In this document: one piece after another, positions 56,944 to 64,000 of the stretch | Layout: every line of letters begins with the position of its first letter | How positions within the stretch are numbered: position 1 is the first letter of the stretch | Assembly (NCBI GenBank): GCA_016713985.1 | Contig: JADJOD010000002.1 | Coordinates: 94,840-158,839, forward strand | Source: Lewinellaceae bacterium | Lineage (GTDB): Bacteria; Bacteroidota; Bacteroidia; Chitinophagales; Saprospiraceae | Direction of reading: 5' to 3' | Length of the DNA: 64,000 nucleotides | The notes under the pieces: generated by a model | The model's database searches: none | What the model was told of the DNA's origin: nothing | What the model saw: only the letters and a program-made list of their open reading frames with translations | Made by a program: the position numbers and the translations under genes

Positions 56944-58379
56944 ATGACGAGAGACTGCCGGATGGTGTGGGACGACTGTCTGCGCATCATCAAGAAAAAC
57001 GTAAGCCCGCAGAGCTTCAAAACGTGGTTTGAACCAATCAAACCGGTGCGATTGGAAAATGAGGTGCTTACCATTCAGGTGCCCAATAAATTCTTCTTCG
57101 AATGGCTCGAAGAGCACTTTGTGCAACTGTTGAAAAAGAGCATTCGCCAGGAACTGGGCGATCGGGGAAGGCTTGTCTACCACATACCTGAAAACGGCAA
57201 TTCCCAGGACATTTCCCTCCAGGCGCCGACGCGAATCAGTTCCAAACCTTCGTCTGAAAAAGACAATGAGCCGGTCCCCGGCGTCTTCGACGCGGAGATG
57301 ATCAAAAATCCCTTCATCATACCGGGGATCAAACGGATCAAAATTGACCCGCAACTGAATCTCGAATATACTTTCGACAGTTTTATCGAGGGCGACTGCA
57401 ACCGCCTGGCCCGGAATGCCGGTGTGGCGATTGCCAAAAAGCCGGGAGGAACCGCCTTTAACCCGCTTGTCATTTTCGGGGATGTGGGTTTGGGCAAAAC
57501 CCACCTGGCTCAGGCCATTGGCAACGAAGTAGTGCGTTCCAACGATTCAAAAGCCGTTTTGTACGTTTCCGCCGAAAAATTCACCAACCAGATCATTCAG
57601 GCGATAAAAAATAACTCCGTCAACGACTTTGTCAATTTTACCAGATGATCGACGTGCTGATCATCGACGACATTCAGTTTTTGTCGGGAAAACAAAAAAC
57701 GCAGGAGATTTTCTTTCACATTTTCAACCAGTTGCATCAAAACGTAAAACAAATCGTTCTGACCTCCGACCGCGCGCCCAAAGACCTCGAAGGTATTGAA
57801 GACCGCCTGATTTCCCGTTTTAAATGGGGCCTGAGCGCCGATTTGCAGGCGCCCGATCTCGAAACCCGTATGGCCATCCTGGAATCCAAAATGGAAGAAG
57901 AAGGGGTAGATATTCCCACGGATGTCCTGGAATTCATTTGTTACAACATCAAAAACAACATTCGTGAACTGGAAGGGGTGATGATCTCCCTGCTGGCACA
58001 ATCCACGCTGATTCGCCGCGATATCGACATGGACCTCGCCAAAGAGGTGATCCGGAATTTTGTGACGACCATCAATAAAGAAATCACCGTTGAGTTTATC
58101 CAGTTGCTGGTTGCCGAACATTTCAACGTGCCGGTGGATAAACTCCACCATGAAACACGCAAACGAAACATCGTAATTGCGCGACAACTCTCCATGTACC
58201 TGGCCAAAAAACTGACCAACAAATCGCTCAAATCCATCGGCGAGCAATTTGGCGGGCGCGACCACAGCACTGTAATTTATTCCTGCAAAGCCGTACAGGA
58301 TATGATGGATACGGACATCATTTTTAAAGACACCGTGGAAGAAGTGGAAAAGAAACTAAAAATGAGTCTCAACACCTGA
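56944..58379 (+). CDS. dnaA: chromosomal replication initiator DnaA (frame-broken)
   Basis: About 478 residues after correction. ATG 56944 (MTRDCRMVWDDCLRII) is preferred; an upstream in-frame TTG at 56908 is the alternative. Domain I at about 1-80 (IIKKNVSPQSFKTWFEPIKP), linker, then AAA+ domain III with Walker A GDVGLGKTHLAQAIGN (about 180-195) and Walker B VLIIDDIQFLSGKQ. Domain IV has the DNA-binding signature GGRDHSTVIYSCKAVQD near the C-terminus. One T is missing in the T-run 57636-57639: VNF must continue YQMIDVLIIDDIQ. Because dnaA is essential, this break is almost certainly a sequence error. A T-run terminator follows at 58444-58472. Confidence 0.95.
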
Positions 58380-58420
58380 AATGTATAGCCAATAAGTCAA
58401 TTACGGGCGCTTTGTGTTAT

Positions 58421-58511
58421 ACCTGCACGAGGCACCTTGTTCCTGCGGGCGGATTCCGGCCGCATTTTTTTTGCCTGTACGCAACCTGGGGCATCCGTGC
58501 CTCGTGTAGGT
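58421..58511. repeat. 15-bp inverted repeat around the dnaA terminator
   Basis: acctgcacgaggcac (58421-58435) and gtgcctcgtgtaggt (58497-58511) pair with one G-T. The arms are 61 bases apart and enclose the terminator hairpin. Confidence 0.55.
58444..58472 (+). terminator. rho-independent terminator after dnaA
   Basis: Stem TGCGG (58444-58448) / CCGCA (58460-58464) with GC-rich inner bases, then eight Ts at 58465-58472. Confidence 0.65.
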
Positions 58512-58551
58512 AAGCAGAAGTGGCCCTTTGTCACTTCCGTCCGGGAGCAAC

Positions 58552-59853
58552 ATGACCAATTTTGACGATTATTTTGCCGGCAAACTCCGCGAAGAATACG
58601 ATTTTCCCCATCGGGATCAAAACTGGCGTTTGCTCCAAAAACGGCTCGAAGATTTCCGGGTTCCACTTCGTTTTCACCAAAACATTCGGTTCTGGAAGGT
58701 AGCCGCAACTCTTGCGCTGTTGATCAGCAGCGGGCTCGCCTGGGCCCTGTTTTCCGGCCGGCAGGACAATGCAACATTGCGCAGGCAAATTGCCTTGCTC
58801 AAATCATCAAAACCTGCCACACCCCCCATTGCGGCTATTCTACCGGATAACACCTATGTTTCACCCGCTTCACAGGGCGTTTTATCTCAAGCGGCGGATG
58901 TAAACGCCGGTGAGCATCATCCCGTTTTTCACCTGACCCAAACGGTACAACAGCAAGCAAACCCCCCCCCCCCACCCCCCCCCCCCCACCCCACCCCCCG
59001 GGAATGCGGCCCGCGCGGCCCCCCCTGTTGCAGAAACGCCCCGCGTTCCATTCGATTCTTTACATGCACCTGTACAAACCGAACCCGGCAAAACTGTTGT
59101 GTCAAGCGATTCCCCTGATATTGCTCCAAACGACTCCATACAGGCACTTGTACAAACTGCCCGGACAGACTCCGTTGCCCTGACGACATCGCCCGGCAAG
59201 GACACCGTAACGGCAGCCACAGCCGGGGCTCCCGTCATCCGGCCGGTTCATCCGCTTTCGCGCCTGCGGGTGGGTATTCAGGGTTCGGTGGGTTTCCCGC
59301 TACCGCGTGAAAAGGGCGTTTCACTGATGACGGGCCAGGGTTTCCGGGCGGAATTTGCCCTGTATAAAAACATTTGGCTGAGTGCGTCGGTCGACTGGCT
59401 GCACTTCGATGTATGCACCGACAAGTTTGTTCCACGGGTTCACCATTCTCACCACCAACCCGACACTTTGCACGGGAGTCCGGACAGCAAATTAGTCCGG
59501 GTGGAAAGTACCCAACGCCGGCAACAAATCGGATTGGGGCTTCGGTACACGCTCCCACTTCGCACCTGGCTAAAACCTTCCGTCCGGGCCGCCTACACCT
59601 GGGTACACGGCTCGCCGGAAACCATCCGTTTTGAATTCAAAAACCCATGAAAAACGACCCGCCGGAATACCTGGTCCGGAAAAATGACGGCGGGCAATTG
59701 GGCGATCTGCTCAAAATCGGGGTCGGCCTGGAGTACCTGACCCATGACTGGGTATTTGGCCTGTGGGCCGACTATTCCAAAAATATCGCAAAATCAGACG
59801 CAGGTTTTGATGCGCTGACCTTGCAGGCGGGCCTTCTTTACCGGTTTAACTGA
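58552..59853 (+). CDS. anti-sigma-like membrane protein fused to a beta-barrel-like domain (frame-broken)
   Basis: About 433 residues if two breaks are repaired. ATG 58552 starts MTNFDDYFAGKLREEYDFPH, the short N-terminal helix pattern of Bacteroidota anti-sigma-type proteins (with NWRLLQKRL). One membrane helix at about 45-65 (VAATLALLISSGLAWALFSG), then a proline-rich linker encoded by a C-tract (58963-59001), then SRLRVGIQGSVGFPLPREKG (about 232-251) and a barrel-like end GLGLRYTLPLRTWLKPSVRA to LQAGLLYRFN. Breaks: the C-tract (one extra C or two missing) and one missing C at 59644-59646. An inner-membrane helix linked to an outer-membrane-type barrel is unusual. No sigma factor gene is adjacent. 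Confidence 0.6.
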
Positions 59854-59890
59854 TTTCCAAATAATTGAAATTCAATACAATACGACGCAA

Positions 59891-59980
59891 ATGATAAAAA
59901 ATTTGATCAGCTATCTTGGAATAAAACTGGCTGCGGCAATTTACCGGTTGTATGGCAATGACGAAGAAATGCCCGATTGA
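59891..59980 (+). CDS. possible 29-residue small protein
   Basis: ATG 59891 to TGA 59980 encodes a 29-residue peptide: an amphipathic N-terminal helix (MIKNLISYLGIKLAAAIYRL) followed by a short acidic tail. Too short for a firm call; it lies alone in the 290-base gap between the barrel fusion and the TonB receptor. Confidence 0.3.
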   Translation: MIKNLISYLGIKLAAAIYRLYGNDEEMPD

Positions 59981-60075
59981 CAGGTCATGGAGTTTTGCAT
60001 CTCCCGGGCAAAAAGTTGCCCTTTTGCCTTCGTGAAAAATTGATTTCGAAAAAAACCAATGGCCAAAAAGGGTCG

Positions 60076-60083
60076 TAAATTTG
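60076..60083 (+). promoter_or_regulatory. candidate -7 box for the TonB receptor
   Basis: TAAATTTG matches TAnnTTTG, 60 bases before ATG 60144; no -33 TTTG at suitable spacing. Confidence 0.35.
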
Positions 60084-60143
60084 GATAAGCAAGTTCGATC
60101 ACAGGAACCTGTCTCATCCTTTTTTCACCATTTTTTGCCAGAA

Positions 60144-62408
60144 ATGAAAAACAAACTCGTCTTCACCCTCACCGCACTTTTATTTTCCATTGCAGCACTT
60201 GCCCACAACGGTTCCATTAACGGCCAGGTTCTTGAGAACGGATCGGGACTTGAACTGCCGGGTGTAACAGTTCGCCTCGAGCCGGGCAATCATTTCACCA
60301 CCACCAACGCCTTGGGTTTTTTCGGTTTTACCAACCTCGCTGCCGGGTATTACACGCTGACCATCAATTACATCGGGTATGAAACCAAAACCCTGGAAAA
60401 TGTTTCGGTACGCGATGTGGAAACCACCGTTTTGCGGATTGAGATGACTCCCGCCTCCGTCGATCTTCGCGATGTGGAAGTGACCACCACCGTATCCCAA
60501 CCCTTCCAAAGCATCAGCGCATTAGACATCCGGACACGGCCGGTTACCACAACGCAGGATGTCCTGCGCCTGGTCCCGGGGCTTTTTATCGCCCAGCATG
60601 CCGGCGGCGGCAAAGCCGAACAAATGTTCCTGCGCGGTTTTGACATCGATCATGGCACAGATATTCAACTTTCTGTGGACGGCATGCCCGTCAATATGGT
60701 GAGCCATGCGCACGGGCAGGGTTATGCCGACCTGCATTTTATCATTCCCGAGATCATTGGCACTGCAGATTTTAAAAAAGGGCCGTATTACGCCGATGCG
60801 GGAGATTTCACCACGGCCGGCTTAGTGCGGTTCCGGACCGAAGACGTGTTAAAAAGCAGTTTTTTAAAGGTAGAAGGCGGGCAGTTTGGCACCGCCCGGG
60901 CAGTCGGCGGATTTAATTTACTGGGTAAAAGTGCGGCGCGGCGCAATCAGCACGCCTACCTGGCTTCCGAAACGTATTATTCCGACGGCTATTTCGACAG
61001 TCCGCAGGCATTTCGCCGCCTGAATTTATTTGGCAAATACACCGCTTTATCCGACGACGATCAGCGAATCAGTTTGTCCGCTTCGGCTTTTCAAAGTTCC
61101 TGGAATGCATCCGGGCAAATCCCCGAACGCGCCGTTGAAAGTGGCCTGATCGGCCGTTTTGGCACCATCGACGACAATGAAGGAGGGTTAACCAGCCGGT
61201 ACAATTTTAATTTTGAACACATTAAAAGCCTGAATAACAATTATTTGTTAAAAAATCATCTGTATTACACCGACTATTCCTTCGAGTTGTATTCCAATTT
61301 TACTTTTTTCCTCAACGAGCCCGAAAACGGCGACGAAATCCGGCAAAAAGAACACCGGCGGATCTTCGGTTACAACGGCGCACTCCAGTTGGACGGTACC
61401 TTGGCCGGAAAACGGCTTTCCACAGAAGCGGGCATTTTTATTCGATACGACAAGGTGGAAGACAATGAACTTTCGCGCACCCGGCAACGCCAGTTTACTC
61501 AATACCACATTTCGCTGGGAGACGTGGACGAAACCAATACCGGCGCTTACCTCAGCGCTACCTGGGAACTGGCGCCCCGCTTCACGCTTAATGCCGCGGC
61601 CCGGGCCGATATTTTCCAGTTCTCGTACGAAAACGAACTCGATTCCCTCTTCCATCCGCAACAGGTGACTGCCGGCATCGTCAGTCCCAAACTCAATTTA
61701 TTTTACGACCTGAACCCCGCCGTAAGGTTGTACCTCAACAGCGGCTTCGGCTTTCACTCCAACGACGCGCGGGTCGTGGTCCCGCAGGACGGCAAACAGA
61801 TACTTCCCAGGGCGCTTGGCGCCGACCTGGGCGCCATCTTCAAACCCGCTCCGGGCCTTTTGTTTAATGTAGCGGGTTGGTACCTGCACCTCGACCAGGA
61901 GTTTGTGTACGTCGGCGACGAAGGCGTTGTGGAGCCGGGTGGCAAAACCCGCCGCTTCGGCATCGATCTGTCGGCGCGGACGCAGGTGTTCCGCTACCTG
62001 TTTGCGGACCTGGATGTGACGTACTCCAATGCCCGCTCCACGGAAGAACCCGAAGGCGCCCGGTACATTCCGCTTGCACCGCAGTGGACCGGCACGGGTG
62101 GTATCAGTTGGGACAAAGGCAAGGGATTTTTCGGGAGCCTGCGTTACCGGCTGCTTGGCGATCGTTCGGCCAATGAAGACAACAGCCTTACCGCCGGGGG
62201 ATATTTCCTGCTGGATGCTGTAACCGGTTGGAAAACAAGTCGTTGGGAGTTCGGCATTTCAGCGCAAAACCTGCTGAATGCCGAATGGAAAGAAGCGCAG
62301 TTTGAAACGGAATCCCGCTTGCCGTTTGAAACGGAGCCGGTGGCGGATATCCACTACACACCGGGTACGCCGTTTTATGTAAAAGGATTTGTGCTGTTCA
62401 GTTTTTAA
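60144..62408 (+). CDS. TonB-dependent receptor with carboxypeptidase-regulatory N-domain
   Basis: 754 residues from ATG 60144 (signal MKNKLVFTLTALLFSIAALA); the open frame starts at 60081. About 25-105 is the CarbopepD_reg-like domain (INGQVLENGSGLELPGVTVR). The plug at about 125-240 has VTTTQDVLRLVPGLFIAQHA (about 134-153) and MFLRGFDIDHGTDIQLSVDG. The 22-strand barrel follows and ends in the aromatic C-terminal strand GFVLFSF. It imports a siderophore, sugar or other ligand; the ligand is not evident and no SusD is adjacent. A TPR lipoprotein follows on the same strand. Confidence 0.9.
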   Translation: MKNKLVFTLTALLFSIAALAHNGSINGQVLENGSGLELPGVTVRLEPGNHFTTTNALGFFGFTNLAAGYYTLTINYIGYETKTLENVSVRDVETTVLRIEMTPASVDLRDVEVTTTVSQPFQSISALDIRTRPVTTTQDVLRLVPGLFIAQHAGGGKAEQMFLRGFDIDHGTDIQLSVDGMPVNMVSHAHGQGYADLHFIIPEIIGTADFKKGPYYADAGDFTTAGLVRFRTEDVLKSSFLKVEGGQFGTARAVGGFNLLGKSAARRNQHAYLASETYYSDGYFDSPQAFRRLNLFGKYTALSDDDQRISLSASAFQSSWNASGQIPERAVESGLIGRFGTIDDNEGGLTSRYNFNFEHIKSLNNNYLLKNHLYYTDYSFELYSNFTFFLNEPENGDEIRQKEHRRIFGYNGALQLDGTLAGKRLSTEAGIFIRYDKVEDNELSRTRQRQFTQYHISLGDVDETNTGAYLSATWELAPRFTLNAAARADIFQFSYENELDSLFHPQQVTAGIVSPKLNLFYDLNPAVRLYLNSGFGFHSNDARVVVPQDGKQILPRALGADLGAIFKPAPGLLFNVAGWYLHLDQEFVYVGDEGVVEPGGKTRRFGIDLSARTQVFRYLFADLDVTYSNARSTEEPEGARYIPLAPQWTGTGGISWDKGKGFFGSLRYRLLGDRSANEDNSLTAGGYFLLDAVTGWKTSRWEFGISAQNLLNAEWKEAQFETESRLPFETEPVADIHYTPGTPFYVKGFVLFSF

Positions 62409-62482
62409 CGGTTTGAAAAAATCCATCCGGGCCTGACGGTCGTAAGTCTGTGCAAACGAACATTTCCAAAAAGAAATCAACC

Positions 62483-63760
62483 ATGCACCGCTCGATTTTT
62501 TCTCCAACATTTCTGCTGCTCATCACCTTATTCTTCACGGCCTGCACCCAAAAAGGGGAGGTCAAAACGGCCAAAGCCGGACTTTCCGCCGATGAAATTG
62601 CCGCCGCTGTTCCGAAACTGCTCGATCGCAACGAGGCCATTCGCAACGGCAAAGAATGGGACGACATTCAAAATTACTACGGCGCCCAGCGCAAGGCCAT
62701 TGCCGCCAACCCCGATGCCTTAGAGCCGCGCTTGAAATTAGCCGAACTCTTCATCCAGGAAGCGCGGGTTACCGGCGAGCACCCCCACTACTATCCCTCG
62801 GCCCTGACCATGCTGGAAGAAGTGCTCGCCCGCATTCCGCAGGACAATATCGCTGCCTTGCCGGCGGACCGGAAAGACTTCCTTTTTCGCGCACTGGCTT
62901 CCAAAGCAAGCGTGCAACTGTCCCTCCATGATTTTTCCAACGCCCTGGAAACCGCTTCCAGGGCCGTGGCGATCAACCCGCACAATGCCCAGATTTACGG
63001 CGCACTTGCAGACGCCCACGTAGAACTCGGGCAGTATACAAAAGCCGTTGAAATGGCCGATAAAATGGTCAGCATCCGCCCCGACCTGCGTTCCTACTCC
63101 CGCGTTTCGTACCTGCGCGAGATACACGGCGACGTTTCCGGCGCCATGGAAGCCCTCGATATGGCCGTCAAAGCCGGATTTCCCGGTCAGGAATCCACCG
63201 CCTGGGCGCGCCTCACCCTCGGGAACCTCCACAAAACCTACGGGGACTGGAACAATGCCGGTCTGCAATACCGCATGATCCTGGCCGAACGCGCCGACTA
63301 CCCCTTTGCAATTGCCGCGCTGGCAGAGGTTGAAATGCACCAAAAGAACTACGCAGAGGCCGAAAAATTGTTAAAAAAGGCCTGTGGCATCATTCCCGAA
63401 GTATCGTTTTATGAAAAACTGGCCGAATTGTACCAACAAACCGGGCGGCAGTCCGAATTCGATGCCCTCGTGCCGGAAATTTTGAACATGATGCAGGAAG
63501 ACATGGATAAAGGCCACAACATGAGCCTCGAACTGGCGGCTTTTTACACGGATTTAGCGCCCGATTACGCCAAAGCCCTGCACTATTGTCTCGCCGAATA
63601 CCAAAAACGCCCGGACAACATCGACGTCAACCGCCGGCTGGCATTGATCTATTGTGCCCAAAAAGACTTCACCCGGGCAAAGGAACACTATGTGAAGGCG
63701 GGAGTCACCCACTCAAAACACCCGGAACTTTCCCTGTTGAAAAAAATGTTGGAAAGTTAA
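62483..63760 (+). CDS. TPR lipoprotein
   Basis: 425 residues from ATG 62483, signal MHRSIFSPTFLLLITLFFTAC with lipobox LFFTAC. Five or more TPR units: ALETASRAVAINPHNAQIYG (about 165-184), IYGALADAHVELGQYTKAVE, LGNLHKTYGDWNNAGLQYRM and FTRAKEHYVKAGVTH. It would be a periplasmic-facing lipoprotein for protein-protein contact. Its place 74 bases after the TonB receptor suggests co-transcription and a shared pathway. Confidence 0.82.
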   Translation: MHRSIFSPTFLLLITLFFTACTQKGEVKTAKAGLSADEIAAAVPKLLDRNEAIRNGKEWDDIQNYYGAQRKAIAANPDALEPRLKLAELFIQEARVTGEHPHYYPSALTMLEEVLARIPQDNIAALPADRKDFLFRALASKASVQLSLHDFSNALETASRAVAINPHNAQIYGALADAHVELGQYTKAVEMADKMVSIRPDLRSYSRVSYLREIHGDVSGAMEALDMAVKAGFPGQESTAWARLTLGNLHKTYGDWNNAGLQYRMILAERADYPFAIAALAEVEMHQKNYAEAEKLLKKACGIIPEVSFYEKLAELYQQTGRQSEFDALVPEILNMMQEDMDKGHNMSLELAAFYTDLAPDYAKALHYCLAEYQKRPDNIDVNRRLALIYCAQKDFTRAKEHYVKAGVTHSKHPELSLLKKMLES

Positions 63761-63793
63761 TTTGGCCGTTCGGGTCAGGAAGTAATATCTTTG
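63761..63793 (+). promoter_or_regulatory. Bacteroidota-type promoter for tRNA-Ser
   Basis: TTTG at 63761-63764 directly after the TPR stop, 21-base spacer, TATCTTTG at 63786-63793, ten bases before the tRNA. Confidence 0.7.
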
Positions 63794-63803
63794 CGACCCA
63801 TTT

Positions 63804-63892
63804 GGATAGGTGGGTGAGTGGCTGAAACCACCGGTTTGCTAAACCGACGTACGGTGTAAACCGTACCCCGGGTTCGAATCCCGGCCTATCCG
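63804..63892 (+). tRNA. tRNA-Ser (anticodon GCT)
   Basis: 89 nt. Acceptor stem ggatagg/cctatcc (63804-63810 with 63885-63891), discriminator G at 63892, anticodon loop ttgctaa with GCT at 63838-63840, a long variable arm as expected for serine, and T-arm ccgggttcgaatcccgg. No CCA encoded. Confidence 0.95.
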
Positions 63893-63900
63893 CTTGTTTT

Positions 63901-63925
63901 ACCCGCCTCCGGCGGGTATTTTTTT
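63901..63925 (+). terminator. terminator after tRNA-Ser
   Basis: Stem acccgcc (63901-63907) / ggcgggt (63911-63917), three-base loop, then a T-run (63919-63925). It separates the two tRNAs. Confidence 0.7.
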
Positions 63926-63999
63926 CGGGATGTAGCGCAGTCCGGTAGCGCACCTGCTTTGGGAGCAGGGGGTCCCAGGTTCGAATCCTGGTATCCCGA
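63926..63999 (+). tRNA. tRNA-Pro (anticodon TGG)
   Basis: 74 nt up to discriminator A at 63999. Acceptor cgggat/atcccg, anticodon loop tttggga with TGG at 63960-63962, T-arm ccaggttcgaatcctgg. The window ends one base later, so an encoded CCA cannot be judged. Confidence 0.93.
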
Positions 64000-64000
64000 C

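Noticed and set aside
57600..57700. Programmed ribosomal frameshift in dnaA
   Set aside because: No slippery heptamer plus downstream structure, and many other genes show the same kind of one-base break.

Overview
The window reads as a chromosomal piece of a Bacteroidota bacterium, most likely in or near the Saprospiria. The evidence is Bacteroidota-type promoters (TTTG, a 17-21 nt spacer, then TAnnTTTG), type IX secretion (T9SS) sorting tails on several very large exoproteins, an SprB-like repeat adhesin with a gliding-type C-terminus, an FG-GAP/ASPIC lipoprotein and a TonB-dependent receptor with a carboxypeptidase-regulatory N-domain. GC content is moderate and codon use looks even. Apart from one short GxxExxY unit I see no phage, integron, transposase or CRISPR.

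Layout: 69-2566 is an Mla/MCE lipid transporter (permease, ATPase, MCE protein). 2591-6804 (minus) is an L-fucose-type sugar-acid catabolic operon. 6844-9532 is pyruvate dehydrogenase E1, followed by a CHAD protein and a membrane-anchored TIR-like protein (minus). Divergent from these is a two-gene operon for a coiled-coil protein and a membrane-anchored PspA/ESCRT-III-like protein (11600-13128). Then come ubiX, two secreted proteins and a large FG-GAP/ASPIC lipoprotein whose 3' end runs into a GxxExxY nuclease-like unit flanked by inverted repeats (19215-19697). A four-module protein with two CbbX-like AAA+ domains follows (19709-22356). 22683-28051 carries two envelope proteins, ferredoxin, iscX, kdsC, a UbiA prenyltransferase, maf and a glycosyltransferase. 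28148-31488 (minus) holds a FabH, a DUF2520 protein and an amidase.

The right half is rich in exported proteins: two tandem HExxH metalloproteases (32220-35363), a flippase, hutI, an SprB-like adhesin with a cohesin-like domain (39124-43757), a dockerin/cohesin-like T9SS protein (46678-49214), a BNR-repeat protein with dockerin and cohesin-like parts (50965-54440) and RlpA. Housekeeping genes follow: an IscA-type protein and dnaA. Then come an anti-sigma/beta-barrel-like fusion, a TonB receptor, a TPR lipoprotein, tRNA-Ser(GCT) and tRNA-Pro(TGG).

Two patterns cut across the window. First, I count 19 single-base frame breaks in 14 genes, including essential dnaA and aceE and a compensated pair inside fabH. 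At least nine lie in homopolymers, and correcting them gives whole-codon genes of family-typical length, so most are probably sequence errors. Split ORFs are therefore annotated here as single genes. Second, several unrelated short palindromic or tandem repeat families sit exactly at gene boundaries (19.2-19.7, 24.2-24.3, 26.8-26.9, 28.0-28.2, 55.5 and 58.4-58.5 kb) and in several cases supply a start or stop codon.
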